Shown: positions 35,786 through 46,147, counted from the first letter of the stretch. The stretch is 64,000 nucleotides of DNA from Winogradskyella sp. J14-2 (GCF_001971725.1 NZ_CP019388.1:186001-250000); one strand, 5' to 3'. The notes: a model not told the origin generated them from the sequence alone. A program made the numbers and translations.

Positions 35786-37723
35786 ATGCAGAACCAAAAA
35801 CGTGTTGTCATAGACGCAGTAAAACCACAAATAAATTGTGGTGAATTTTTTATAAAACGTATTGTAAACGAAATTGTAAATGTAGAAGCTCATGTACTGG
35901 TAGATGGACACGACGTTATTGCAGCTTCGGTCTTGTTTAAACACGAAAAAGCAAAAAAGTGGAGCGAGATAAGAATGCATCATGTAGTCAATGATGAATG
36001 GAAAGCCTCGTTTACTGTAGAAAAACAAGGGTTTTATGCATACAAGGTTGAAGGTTGGGTAGACTATGCATTGAATTGGCAACATGGTATTGAACGAAAA
36101 ATTGACGATAATCAACATGTAAAGTCAGAACTTTTAGAAGGAGTAACTTACCTTAAGCCTTTATTAAGCAAAGTTTCAAAAAAGGAAAAAGAGTACTTAG
36201 ACTACTGCATAGATTGTTTTGAAAATGAAAGTAAGTATGATGAGGCAATCAAAGAAGCAACATCTCACAAGCTACACGATATCTTTGTAAAATATCCAGA
36301 AAAGCATTTGGTTAATGAATCTAAAGAGTTACAAATCTATGTAGATAGAAAAAAAGCACTTTTTAGTACTTGGTATGAATTCTTCCCTAGATCTTCTTCT
36401 CAAACCGAAGGTCAACACGGCACATTTAAAGATTGTGAACGCTTGTTGCCTCGTATTGCCGAAATGGGTTTTGATACCTTGTATTTTCCGCCAGTGCATC
36501 CTATAGGCGAAGTTAATCGTAAAGGAAAAAACAATACAACTAATGCCAAAGAAGGCGATGTAGGCTCAGCTTGGGGAATTGGCTCGCAATATGGCGGACA
36601 TAAAGATATACACCCACAACTAGGAACTGTTGACGACTTTAAAGCTTTGGTTAAAAAAGCTAAAGATTTGGGTATTGAGGTTGCTATGGACTACGCATTG
36701 CAAGCAGCTCCAGATCATCCTTGGGTAAAAGCGCATCCCGATTGGTTTAAATGGCGACCAGACGGAACCGTTCAGTATGCCGAGAATCCACCAAAAAAAT
36801 ACCAAGATATTTTACCAATTTATTGGGAAAGCAAAGACTACAAAAACCTTTGGAAAGAATGTTTAGACATTTTAATGTATTGGATAGATTGCGACATCAA
36901 AGTATTTAGGGTAGACAACCCACATACTAAACCTTACTATTTCTGGAATTGGATTATTACTGAAGTAAAAAAACAACACCCAGATGTCCTTTTCTTAGCA
37001 GAAGCATTTACAAAACCAAAGGTTATGCAGCAATTAGCTAAACAAGGTTATACCCAATCATATACCTATTTTACTTGGCGGAATAATAAACAAGAGCTTA
37101 TTGAGTATATGACTGAGCTTACTCAAACCGATCAGCGTGAGTATATGAGACCGAATTTTTGGCCAAATACACCAGATATCAACCCATATCACTTGCAAGG
37201 CGCTAACGAGTCTAAATATATACAACGCTATGTATTAGCTGCAACATTAAGTTCTAATATTGGTATCTATGGCCCTGTATTTGAACAACAGTTAGATAAT
37301 GCTATTCCAGGAAAGGAAGAGTATTATATGTCTGAAAAGTTTGAAGTGAAGCACTACAATTGGGATGTGCAAAATAAATTGACGTCTATAATATCAAAGG
37401 TAAATGCTATCCGTCATCAACATGAAGCATTGCAACAAACAAATAACATTAAATTCTGTCATGTAGAGAATGATAATCTATTGGCTTATTACAAATGGAA
37501 TGATTCAAAAACAGACGAGTTACTAATCATTGTTAGTTTAGAACAATACTATGCACAACAGGGAACAGTTCAATTGCCTTTGCAAGATTTAGAAATTCAT
37601 TCTGGACAGCAAATAACTGTAAACGATTTAGTTACAGGAAGTAGTTATAATTGGCATAACGAATGGAATTTCATTGAGTTGCATCCCACCTTACCATTTC
37701 ATATATTTAAAATAAATAAATAG
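35786..37723 (+). CDS. glgE: Maltose-1-phosphate maltosyltransferase GlgE
   Basis: GlgE extends alpha-1,4-glucan with maltose from maltose-1-phosphate, releasing phosphate (GH13_3). The 645 residues have an N-terminal domain (VVIDAVKPQINCGEFFIKRIVNE), then a GH13 barrel: YFPPVHPIGEVNRKGKNNTTN, YALQAAPDHPWVKAHPDWFKW, IKVFRVDNPHTKPYYFW (nucleophile Asp, about residue 377) and VLFLAEAFTKPKVM (acid/base Glu). The tail has a beta-domain. The HPIGxxxRKGKNN and DNPHTKP motifs are diagnostic. It lies 2 bases before the maltokinase gene and 121 bases after glgC. Confidence 0.96.
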   Translation: MQNQKRVVIDAVKPQINCGEFFIKRIVNEIVNVEAHVLVDGHDVIAASVLFKHEKAKKWSEIRMHHVVNDEWKASFTVEKQGFYAYKVEGWVDYALNWQHGIERKIDDNQHVKSELLEGVTYLKPLLSKVSKKEKEYLDYCIDCFENESKYDEAIKEATSHKLHDIFVKYPEKHLVNESKELQIYVDRKKALFSTWYEFFPRSSSQTEGQHGTFKDCERLLPRIAEMGFDTLYFPPVHPIGEVNRKGKNNTTNAKEGDVGSAWGIGSQYGGHKDIHPQLGTVDDFKALVKKAKDLGIEVAMDYALQAAPDHPWVKAHPDWFKWRPDGTVQYAENPPKKYQDILPIYWESKDYKNLWKECLDILMYWIDCDIKVFRVDNPHTKPYYFWNWIITEVKKQHPDVLFLAEAFTKPKVMQQLAKQGYTQSYTYFTWRNNKQELIEYMTELTQTDQREYMRPNFWPNTPDINPYHLQGANESKYIQRYVLAATLSSNIGIYGPVFEQQLDNAIPGKEEYYMSEKFEVKHYNWDVQNKLTSIISKVNAIRHQHEALQQTNNIKFCHVENDNLLAYYKWNDSKTDELLIIVSLEQYYAQQGTVQLPLQDLEIHSGQQITVNDLVTGSSYNWHNEWNFIELHPTLPFHIFKINK

Positions 37724-37725
37724 AA

Positions 37726-39357
37726 ATGTCTAAAAAGAAATCTACAACAGTCAATCTAAAAACTCCTTACAATTTTGATGTAGAGTGGGAAGATTTGATG
37801 GAAAATAAAGATTTTGTAAAAACATTTCTTTCAGACGTTTTAGAAAAGTATATTATTAAGCAACGTTGGTATGGTGGCAAATCAAGCAAACTAAAATATA
37901 TTGAATTAGCTGAATATTTCAGAATTCAGCAAAATGAAGAAGTATATTATGGACTTATTTTAGAAGTTAATTTCACCGAAGCTTTTTACCAACACTATTT
38001 TTTGCCTATAGCGTTTGTGTCAGACGAAAGCTTCGCAAAAGACGACCGCATACTTCCCATAAGTATTCAAAACCAAGAAGGATTTATAATAGATGCCATA
38101 AATCTAGAAGCCTTTAGAAAAGTGGTTTTCGAGCGCATACTAAATGCTGTGCCAAAAGACAGAACTCGAGTACAGTATAAAAAAAGCTCAAATTTTTCAG
38201 ACTGCCATTACGAGTCGTCAAGATTCATGGGTATGGAGCAGAGTAATACTTCTATTGTATACAATGATAAGTATGTTTTAAAGTTTTTTAGACGCATCTA
38301 TGCAGACCGCAATCCAGATTACGAGATGAGTCGTTTTTTGTCCGAAAAGAAAGACTTTAAAAATACACCTGCTTATTTGGGCAGTATGCAAATTAAAGAC
38401 CATGAAAACACCAATATAACCATAGCTTTAATGAATGAATTGGTGCCAAATGAAGGCGATGCTTGGGACTATATGTTAAAAGAACTTCATAAGGTGTTTT
38501 CAAATTTAGAGTATAAAAACATTAACATAAATCGTCTGCCTCACACAGAACCTTTTGAGCGGTTGACTATTAGGGATATTCCTGCGCAAATTATTGATTG
38601 GGCAGGTTTAAATGTTTTTACAAAAATACAGACACTTGCCAAGCGTACTGCCGAGATGCACATAGCTTTGGGCTCTGAGTTTGAAGATACATCCTTTACT
38701 CCAGAAAGGTTTAATGGCGATTACACAGTATGGCTAAAAAACAGATTGCTTTACCAGTTCCAAAACCGTTTAAATGCGGTTGAAAACAATCTACACAAGT
38801 TAGATGGCTTAGCATTAGAACTAGCCAATGAATTTTTAGAACGTAAAAATGAAATTAGAAAACGATTCTTAAATTTTGATTGGACCAAGCTAAAAGGGGA
38901 ACGTTTGAGAGTACACGGAGATTACCACTTAGGTCAAGTTCTCGTTAAGAACGATGATTTCTACATTCTCGATTTTGAAGGTGAGCCAGAAAGTACCATT
39001 AGAGATAGAAAAGTAAAACAGCCACCATTAAAGGACGTTGCAGGTTTATTTAGATCGTTTCATTATGCTATATATGCGACAATCTTTAATAATCAAGATA
39101 AATATAAACAAAGTCAAGAAGAACTTTTTAAAGCTGGTGAAATCTTGTATCAATATTTTATTGGTTTGTTTTTAGGAACTTATGTTGTCGAAATTCAAAA
39201 TGCTAATATTAATATCGGCTATCAGCAAGAACGTATCTTTTTATTAAAATATTCACTATTAGAAAAAGCAGTTTACGAATTAGGTTACGAGCTTAATTCT
39301 CGACCACTTTGGGCAGTTATTCCTTTAAAAGGAATTTCAAATATTATCAACCACTAA
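37726..39357 (+). CDS. Maltokinase (Pep2-type)
   Basis: This 543-residue protein has the maltokinase N-terminal cap (YIIKQRWYGGKSSKLKYIELAEYF) and an aminoglycoside-phosphotransferase-like kinase domain with the catalytic HGDYHLGQVLV motif (about residue 398) and the metal-binding ILDFEGEP, where family members usually have an Asp-Phe-Glu. It phosphorylates maltose with ATP to give maltose-1-phosphate, the GlgE donor. It is not fused to a trehalose synthase. The gap to glgE is 2 bases and to glgB 4 bases, so these three are co-translated. Confidence 0.92.
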   Translation: MSKKKSTTVNLKTPYNFDVEWEDLMENKDFVKTFLSDVLEKYIIKQRWYGGKSSKLKYIELAEYFRIQQNEEVYYGLILEVNFTEAFYQHYFLPIAFVSDESFAKDDRILPISIQNQEGFIIDAINLEAFRKVVFERILNAVPKDRTRVQYKKSSNFSDCHYESSRFMGMEQSNTSIVYNDKYVLKFFRRIYADRNPDYEMSRFLSEKKDFKNTPAYLGSMQIKDHENTNITIALMNELVPNEGDAWDYMLKELHKVFSNLEYKNININRLPHTEPFERLTIRDIPAQIIDWAGLNVFTKIQTLAKRTAEMHIALGSEFEDTSFTPERFNGDYTVWLKNRLLYQFQNRLNAVENNLHKLDGLALELANEFLERKNEIRKRFLNFDWTKLKGERLRVHGDYHLGQVLVKNDDFYILDFEGEPESTIRDRKVKQPPLKDVAGLFRSFHYAIYATIFNNQDKYKQSQEELFKAGEILYQYFIGLFLGTYVVEIQNANINIGYQQERIFLLKYSLLEKAVYELGYELNSRPLWAVIPLKGISNIINH

Positions 39358-39361
39358 ATTT

Positions 39362-41272
39362 ATGGCAGAAGTAATTGCACACAGTTTATTTACAGATTTC
39401 GATATCAATTTGTTCAAATCTGGTAAACATTACCGTCTTTACGAAAAATTCGGTTCTCATATTACAACCGTTAATGGTATAGAAGGCACCTATTTTGCGG
39501 TTTGGGCACCAAGTGCTAAATCAGTTTCCGTTGTTGGTGATTTTAACTTTTGGTTAGAAGGAGATCATAAACTCAACGTGCGTTGGGACGAAAGTGGTAT
39601 ATGGGAAGGTTTCATACCAGGAGTTGGTAAAGGCAACATTTACAAGTATAAAATTCATAGTCATCATAACGATATAAAAACTGAGAAAGCAGATCCGTAT
39701 GCCAGACGTTGTGAGCATCCGCCAAATACAGCCTCTATTGTTTGGGATGATGATTATAAGTGGAAGGATAACAAATGGATGAAAAAACGTAAAGAACATA
39801 ACGCTTTAGATGCTCCTTTTTCAGTTTACGAAGTTCATTTAGGATCTTGGAAAAAGAAAGTTGAAGAAAATAGATTTTTAACCTATGAAGAACTTGCGGA
39901 AGATCTTGTAACTTACGTAAAGGATATGAACTTTACACACGTAGAGCTTATGCCAATTATGGAATATCCTTATGACCCATCTTGGGGTTATCAGTTAACA
40001 GGTTATTTTGCGCCAACATCACGTTTTGGTTATCCTGAAGATTTTAAACTACTAGTAGATAAACTACATCAAAACGATATAGGAATCATTTTAGATTGGG
40101 TACCATCGCATTTCCCAGAAGATGCTCATGGGCTTGGATTTTTTGATGGCTCAGCTTTATATGAGCATCCAGACAGGCGTAAAGGCTACCATCCAGATTG
40201 GAAAAGTTTGATCTTTAATTATGGTAGAAATGAAGTGAAATCATTTCTAATTAGTAATGCTATTTTTTGGCTAGATCAATATCACGCAGACGGTCTAAGG
40301 GTCGATGCTGTCGCCTCGATGTTGTTTTTAGATTACAGTAGGGAAGAAGGTGAGTGGAAACCAAATATGTTTGGAGGTAGAGAAAATCTTGAAGCCATTT
40401 CCTTTATGCGCGAAATGAATGAAGCGGTGTATAGTTCGTTTCCAGATGTACAAACAATTGCAGAAGAATCGACATCGTTTCCAATGGTTTCTAAGCCAAC
40501 TTATCTAGGTGGGTTAGGTTTTGGAATGAAATGGATGATGGGCTGGATGCACGATACCTTGCAATATTTTGCAAAAGAACCAATCTATAGAAAGCATCAT
40601 CAAAACGATTTAACCTTTAGTATGACTTATGCATTTACCGAGAATTTTATGTTGCCTCTAAGCCATGACGAAGTTGTTTATGGCAAGCACTCTATTTTGG
40701 GTAGAATGCCTGGTGATGAGTGGCAGCGATTTGCAAATCTTAGATTGTTGTATTCATATATGTTTACACATCCAGGGACAAAGTTATTATTTCAAGGTGC
40801 TGAATTTGGGCAAAGTGAAGAATGGAACTTTCAACAAAGTTTAGATTGGCATCTGCTGCAATATGCACCACACAAAGGTGTGCAAGCATTAATTAAAGAT
40901 TTAAATAGTTTATACAGAAAAGAACCGGCTTTGCACCAAAAGCAATTTACGGGAGAAGGTTTTGAATGGATAGATTATAACGATGCTGAGAATTCAGTAT
41001 TAGTTTACATCCGCAAAGGAGACAATACTAAAGATGATTTGGTTATAGCTTGCAATATGACACCAATACCTAGAGAAAACTACAAGATGGGTGTACCAAA
41101 AAAAGGAAAGCTGAAAGAGGTGTTTAATAGTGATTTAAAAAAGTATTTTGGATCGGGTTCTTACAAAAATAAAATGCAGAGTTCCGAAACTGAACCATGG
41201 CAATTTAGGGATAACTCAATCGCTATTACAATTCCACCATTAGGCATGGTAGTATTTAAGTACACGCAATAA
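39362..41272 (+). CDS. glgB: 1,4-alpha-glucan branching enzyme
   Basis: GlgB creates alpha-1,6 branches in glucan. The 636 residues have a carbohydrate-binding module-48-type N-terminus (GTYFAVWAPSAKSVSVVGDFNFW), then a GH13 barrel: VEVHLGSWK-like start (YEVHLGSWKKK), HADGLRVDAVASMLFLDYSR (nucleophile Asp) and TIAEESTSFPMVSKP (acid/base Glu). LPLSHDEVVYGKHSILGRMPGD is the branching-enzyme loop. The beta C-terminal domain closes the protein. The length is shorter than E. coli GlgB (728) but normal for this group, because the first N-domain is absent. Confidence 0.95.
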   Translation: MAEVIAHSLFTDFDINLFKSGKHYRLYEKFGSHITTVNGIEGTYFAVWAPSAKSVSVVGDFNFWLEGDHKLNVRWDESGIWEGFIPGVGKGNIYKYKIHSHHNDIKTEKADPYARRCEHPPNTASIVWDDDYKWKDNKWMKKRKEHNALDAPFSVYEVHLGSWKKKVEENRFLTYEELAEDLVTYVKDMNFTHVELMPIMEYPYDPSWGYQLTGYFAPTSRFGYPEDFKLLVDKLHQNDIGIILDWVPSHFPEDAHGLGFFDGSALYEHPDRRKGYHPDWKSLIFNYGRNEVKSFLISNAIFWLDQYHADGLRVDAVASMLFLDYSREEGEWKPNMFGGRENLEAISFMREMNEAVYSSFPDVQTIAEESTSFPMVSKPTYLGGLGFGMKWMMGWMHDTLQYFAKEPIYRKHHQNDLTFSMTYAFTENFMLPLSHDEVVYGKHSILGRMPGDEWQRFANLRLLYSYMFTHPGTKLLFQGAEFGQSEEWNFQQSLDWHLLQYAPHKGVQALIKDLNSLYRKEPALHQKQFTGEGFEWIDYNDAENSVLVYIRKGDNTKDDLVIACNMTPIPRENYKMGVPKKGKLKEVFNSDLKKYFGSGSYKNKMQSSETEPWQFRDNSIAITIPPLGMVVFKYTQ

Positions 41273-41425
41273 AGACAAGATTTAAAGACATAAAATTTAA
41301 ATTTTATCTATACTACGCTCTCGAAAACGATGTAGTTCATAAAACTGTATAAATACACGCATTTAAGCTTTTTAAAGTTCTTAATTTTCCGTTTTTTTAC
41401 GCGCCCTTTCATATTAAATCGAGCT

Positions 41426-43846
41426 ATGATAACAAATACAGAATTAGAAAATAAAGGAAATCAATTTCCTTCAAAAATAATAGGCTTTGAGAAAGATGTT
41501 GATAAACTTTATTTCTCAACCGATAACGATGTTATTCTACAATTAACTGTTGTTCGCGATAGTCTTTTAAGATTTAGATACACAACCGTAGGTACTTTTG
41601 ATAATGATTTCTCTTACGCCATAACCAAATATGCAAGTATTGGCTATAATAAACTTGAAATTGAAGAAAATGATGATTGTTACATTGTTATAACTTCTAA
41701 GTTGCGATGCGAAATTTCTAAAGAAAGTCTCCGTGTTTCAATATATGATGCTAAAGATGGCATTTTAATCAACCAAGACGAAATTGGTTTTCATTGGGAG
41801 GAAAGCTACGAATTTGGCGGTAATATCGTAAAAATGAGCAAAGTCTCTAACGATGGTGAAAGTTATTATGGACTCGGTGATAAGCCTAACCATCTGAACC
41901 TGAAAGGAAAGCGTTACGATAATTGGGTTACCGATTCTTACGCATACGGAAAAGATACAGACCCTATTTACAAAACCATTCCATTTTACACAGGCCTTCA
42001 TCATGGCAAAGCTTATGGGATTTTCTTTGATAATACTTTTAGGAGTTCTTTTGATTTTTCTCAAGAGCGACGAAATGTTACCAGTTTTTGGGCACAAGGC
42101 GGTGAAATGAACTATTACTTTTTCTATGGCCCAAATATGAGTGACGTGGTTGAAAGCTATACAGATTTAACAGGAAAACCACACCACTTACCACCATTAT
42201 GGGCACTTGGGTTTCATCAATGCAAATGGAGTTATTATCCCGAGAGTAAAGTAAAGGAAATAACAACAACCTTTAGAGAGCTTAAAATTCCATGCGATGC
42301 TATTTATTTAGATATCGATTACATGGACGGGTTTCGTTGCTTTACTTGGAATAAAGACTATTTTCCAGACCCAAAACGTATGGTTAAAGAATTGCAAGAT
42401 CAAGGTTTTAAAACAGTAGCTATAATAGACCCAGGTATTAAAATCGATAAAGACTATTCGGTTTTTAAAGAAGCATTAGAGAATGATTATTTCTGTAAGC
42501 GTGCCGATGGGCCTTACATGAAAGGAAAAGTATGGCCTGGCGAATGCTATTTTCCAGATTTTACAAATCCTGAAGTGAGAGAATGGTGGTCAGGACTTTT
42601 TAAGGAGTTAATCGAAGAGATTGGAATTAAAGGGGTTTGGAATGATATGAATGAACCTGCCGTAATGGAGGTGCCAAACAAAACCTTTCCAGATGATGTT
42701 AGGCACGATTACGATGGTAACCCTTGTAGCCATAGAAAAGCACATAATATTTATGGAATGCAAATGGCGCGAGCAACCTATCAAGGTTTAAAGAAATACT
42801 CGTTTCCAAAACGACCTTTTGTAATTACAAGGGCTGCATACTCAGGGACACAGCGCTATACATCTACATGGACAGGCGATAATGTAGCCACTTGGGAGCA
42901 TTTATGGATAGCGAATATTCAGGCACAACGTTTGGCCATGTCTGGCTTTTCATTTGCTGGTAGTGATATAGGTGGTTTTGCAGAACAACCTCAAGGTGAA
43001 TTGTTTACACGTTGGATTCAACTTGGTGTTTTTCATCCATTCTTCAGAGTACATTCATCTGGTGATCATGGAGACCAAGAACCATGGGCTTTCGATGAGG
43101 ATGTTACAGCCATAGTACGTAAGTTTATTGAACTTCGTTACCAATTATTACCATACTTGTATACTGCTTTTTGGAATTATACCGATCATGGTACACCTTT
43201 ACTTAAATCGTTAGTGTTATTCGATCAAGAGGATGTTCAAACACATTACAGAACAGACGAATTTATTTTTGGAGAACAGATTTTAGCCTGTCCTGTATTA
43301 GAACCCAATGCAAAAGGCAGACGCATGTACATACCAAGAGGCAACTGGTACAATTTTTGGACAGATGAGATTATTAAAGGTGGTAAAGAAATGTGGGTAG
43401 ATGCAGATATAGATAGCATGCCAATATTTATTAAAGAAGGATCGATTATCCCTAAATTCCCTGTACAACAATATGTTGGAGAGAAAGAAATTGAAGAAGT
43501 TGTTCTAGACGTTTACTACAAAAAGGGTAAAGAAGTTAGTGAATTATTTAGTGATGCCAATGATGGCTATGATTATACAAAAGGACGTTATAGCTTAAGA
43601 AGTTTCAGTTTAACAGGACGAGAAAATGAGTTAATAATCAATCAGCATAAGGAAGGAAAGTTTATTACAACCTACGAAACCTTCAAGATAAAAATTCATG
43701 GTTTACCATTTGATATTGAAGAAATTCAATTAGATAACGAAATTATCTCGCTAGAGCACTTAAAATCTAATGGAACAAATTCTTTCGTTGTAGATAAAAA
43801 CTTTTCAGAGCTTCATATTATAGGAAGCGAAGCAAAGTCTAAGTGA
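41426..43846 (+). CDS. Glycoside hydrolase family 31 alpha-glucosidase
   Basis: The 806-residue protein has the GH31 arrangement: an N-terminal beta-sandwich, then a barrel with IPCDAIYLDIDYMDGFRCFTW, GIKGVWNDMNEPAVMEVPNK (nucleophile Asp in WNDMNEP) and TWTGDNVATWEHLW (acid/base Asp). There is no signal peptide, so it probably acts in the cytoplasm on glucans or maltooligosaccharides, releasing glucose. Its place after glgB suggests glucan turnover. The 153-base gap after glgB may contain its own promoter; none was recognised. Confidence 0.95.
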   Translation: MITNTELENKGNQFPSKIIGFEKDVDKLYFSTDNDVILQLTVVRDSLLRFRYTTVGTFDNDFSYAITKYASIGYNKLEIEENDDCYIVITSKLRCEISKESLRVSIYDAKDGILINQDEIGFHWEESYEFGGNIVKMSKVSNDGESYYGLGDKPNHLNLKGKRYDNWVTDSYAYGKDTDPIYKTIPFYTGLHHGKAYGIFFDNTFRSSFDFSQERRNVTSFWAQGGEMNYYFFYGPNMSDVVESYTDLTGKPHHLPPLWALGFHQCKWSYYPESKVKEITTTFRELKIPCDAIYLDIDYMDGFRCFTWNKDYFPDPKRMVKELQDQGFKTVAIIDPGIKIDKDYSVFKEALENDYFCKRADGPYMKGKVWPGECYFPDFTNPEVREWWSGLFKELIEEIGIKGVWNDMNEPAVMEVPNKTFPDDVRHDYDGNPCSHRKAHNIYGMQMARATYQGLKKYSFPKRPFVITRAAYSGTQRYTSTWTGDNVATWEHLWIANIQAQRLAMSGFSFAGSDIGGFAEQPQGELFTRWIQLGVFHPFFRVHSSGDHGDQEPWAFDEDVTAIVRKFIELRYQLLPYLYTAFWNYTDHGTPLLKSLVLFDQEDVQTHYRTDEFIFGEQILACPVLEPNAKGRRMYIPRGNWYNFWTDEIIKGGKEMWVDADIDSMPIFIKEGSIIPKFPVQQYVGEKEIEEVVLDVYYKKGKEVSELFSDANDGYDYTKGRYSLRSFSLTGRENELIINQHKEGKFITTYETFKIKIHGLPFDIEEIQLDNEIISLEHLKSNGTNSFVVDKNFSELHIIGSEAKSK

Positions 43847-43925
43847 CCAACTAAAAAAAGCCGTGTCTAAAAACTACCCATAGATTTTTTGTATTTTAGT
43901 AATTGTATAAATTAAACCATCAGCT

Positions 43926-44756
43926 ATGACTTTTAAAAAAGGAATATCAATACTAGGAATAGTAGCAATTTTTGTTTCGTGTGCCACAAACCCATTTACA
44001 GGTAAGAAGACCATGGCATTTGTTTCTAACGATCAGTTATTTCCTTCGTCTTTTGCGCAGTACAACCAAGTTTTGAGTGAAAGTAAAGTAATTACAGGCA
44101 CTAAGGATGCAGAAATGATTACCAGAGTAGGGCAGCGCATTGCTGTTGCTGCTGAGCGTTGGTTAAATGCCAATGGACACCAAGGGTATTTAGAAGATTA
44201 TAAATGGGAGTATAAATTGATAGAGTCTGAACAAGTAAACGCATGGTGTATGCCAGGTGGAAAAATAGCGTTCTACACAGGGATTCTACCTATTGCTCAA
44301 AACGAAACAGGTGTTGCCGCCATAATGGGCCATGAGGTGGCGCATGCTTTAGCCAACCACGGCCAACAACGTATGAGTTCTGGAATGTTACAGCAGTTGG
44401 GCGGAATAGGAGTTGCTGTAGCTACTGGAAATGACAGCCCAGAGAAGCAACAAATGTGGATGCAAGCTTACGGATTGGCAAGTAATGTTGGCGGAATGTT
44501 ACCATTTAGTAGGTCTCACGAAACTGAGGCAGATAAAATTGGTGTAATTCTAATGGCAATTGCAGGTTATAATCCTGATGAAGCCGCAGAGTTATGGAAA
44601 CGTATGAAGGCAAATAGTGGCGGACAAGCACCACCAGAATTTTTAAGTACACACCCAAGTAACGACTCTAGAATTGCAACACTACAAGCGTTATCCTCAA
44701 AAGCAAAAGCGGAAGCTAAAAAGTTTGGTGTTACGTCGTTTAGACCAATAAATTAA
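43926..44756 (+). CDS. M48 family metallopeptidase lipoprotein
   Basis: The 276-residue protein has a signal peptide with lipobox (VAIFVSCATNPFTGKK, Cys about residue 20) and an M48 (LoiP/BepA-like) zinc domain: IMGHEVAHALANHGQQRM (HExxH) and a distal Glu in SRSHETEADKIGVILM, the third zinc ligand. FLSTHPSNDSRI marks the domain end. It should act in the periplasm on misfolded or outer-membrane proteins. It follows the GH31 gene by 79 bases and ends before a terminator. Confidence 0.94.
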   Translation: MTFKKGISILGIVAIFVSCATNPFTGKKTMAFVSNDQLFPSSFAQYNQVLSESKVITGTKDAEMITRVGQRIAVAAERWLNANGHQGYLEDYKWEYKLIESEQVNAWCMPGGKIAFYTGILPIAQNETGVAAIMGHEVAHALANHGQQRMSSGMLQQLGGIGVAVATGNDSPEKQQMWMQAYGLASNVGGMLPFSRSHETEADKIGVILMAIAGYNPDEAAELWKRMKANSGGQAPPEFLSTHPSNDSRIATLQALSSKAKAEAKKFGVTSFRPIN

Positions 44757-44786
44757 TATTGGCTTAAAAAATAAATGATTACTTTA

Positions 44787-44816
44787 GAAGCTGTTCAATA
44801 CGAACAGCTTTTTTTA
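44787..44816 (+). terminator. Terminator after the M48 gene
   Basis: AAGCTGTTC-AATAC-GAACAGCTT is a 9-bp perfect stem followed by a T-run, between the M48 and MFS genes. Confidence 0.85.
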
Positions 44817-44826
44817 ATTTATATCT

Positions 44827-46128
44827 ATGAGCAAACTTAAAAAAGGAAGTAAAAAACTTCTTAATGCCTGGGCATTTTATGATTGGGCAAATTCGGTTTA
44901 TACCCTTACCATTGCATCATCTATTTTCCCGATTTTTTATTCGGCATTATTTCTTTCAGAGATAAAAAAAATTACTGCCTTTGGATATGATTTTAAAAGT
45001 ACTGCGCTTATAACGTTTGTTACAGCATTTACATTTTTGGTGGTTGCTTTTTTATCACCAATTTTATCTGGTATCGCAGATTATATAGGTAACAAGAAGA
45101 ATTTTATGAAATTCTTCTGTTATGTAGGTTCTATAGGCTGTATAGGTTTATATTGGTTTAGTTTAGATAGAATTCACCTAAGTCTTCTCTTTTATTTTAT
45201 GGGATTAATTGGGTATTGGGGAAGTTTAGTCTTTTACAACTCTTATTTGCCAGATATTGCGTACGAAGAGCAACAAGATAGCATAAGTGCAAAAGGGTTT
45301 AGTTTAGGATATATCGGCAGTGTTTTGTTGTTGGTAATTAATTTAGCTATGGTAATGAGTCAAGAAGATGGTGCAGACAAAGTGCAAATGATGCGCTATT
45401 CATTTATTACCGTTGGTATATGGTGGGCAGGCTTTAGCCAATATACATTTTATGTGTTGCCAAAAGGTGTGTCATCAGGACACAAGGTAACTAAGGATGT
45501 TATATTTAATGGTTTTAAAGAATTAAAAGGAGTTTGGCGAGAACTCAAAGAAAACCTACGACTTAAGCGCTACTTATATGCGTTTTTTGTATTTAGTATG
45601 GCCGTACAAACTATTATGTTAGTCGCGGTATATTTTGGTGAAGAAGAAATTGCATGGGGAAGTGATGAAGCAAAAACAACAGGACTCATAGTGAGTATAT
45701 TAGTTATTCAACTTGTTGCAATTATAGGCGCTGTGTTAACCTCGAGAGCTTCATCAAAATTTGGAAATATACCTACTTTAATAGCTGTTAATTTTATTTG
45801 GATGTGTTTGTGCTTCTATGCCTATTTTATGAAAACACCAATACAGTTTTACATCGCAGCATCTTTGGTCGGTTTGGTTATGGGAGGTGTACAATCTTTA
45901 GCGAGATCTACATACTCAAAATTTTTACCAGAGACAGAAGATACAACATCGTATTTTAGTTTTTATGACGTTGCAGAAAAAATTGGTATTGTAATAGGCA
46001 TGCTTATTTATGGGTTTATAGACCAAGTCACAGGCAGCATGCGTAACTCTATTTTGTTTCTTTTCATTTTCTTTTTAATAGGAATTATTTTATTATTTAG
46101 AGTGCCAAAAAGACAGATTCAAAATTAA
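44827..46128 (+). CDS. MFS transporter, UMF1-like family
   Basis: A 433-residue integral membrane protein with about 12 hydrophobic segments. The N-terminus KLLNAWAFYDWANSVYTLTIASSIFPIFYS is the hallmark of UMF1/Atg22-like transporters of Bacteroidota. SPILSGIADYIGNKKNFMKFF is the conserved loop between helices 2 and 3, and GVQSLARSTYSKFLPETEDTTSYFSFYDVAEKIG the later one. Related yeast Atg22 exports amino acids from the vacuole; the bacterial substrate is unknown. Confidence 0.9.
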   Translation: MSKLKKGSKKLLNAWAFYDWANSVYTLTIASSIFPIFYSALFLSEIKKITAFGYDFKSTALITFVTAFTFLVVAFLSPILSGIADYIGNKKNFMKFFCYVGSIGCIGLYWFSLDRIHLSLLFYFMGLIGYWGSLVFYNSYLPDIAYEEQQDSISAKGFSLGYIGSVLLLVINLAMVMSQEDGADKVQMMRYSFITVGIWWAGFSQYTFYVLPKGVSSGHKVTKDVIFNGFKELKGVWRELKENLRLKRYLYAFFVFSMAVQTIMLVAVYFGEEEIAWGSDEAKTTGLIVSILVIQLVAIIGAVLTSRASSKFGNIPTLIAVNFIWMCLCFYAYFMKTPIQFYIAASLVGLVMGGVQSLARSTYSKFLPETEDTTSYFSFYDVAEKIGIVIGMLIYGFIDQVTGSMRNSILFLFIFFLIGIILLFRVPKRQIQN

Positions 46129-46147
46129 TTCTTAACTTTAGCCAGCT

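Noticed and set aside
35774-36118. Minus-strand open frame opposite glgE
   Set aside because: It lies fully over glgE coding sequence, has no recognisable motif and is a shadow of codon usage on the other strand.
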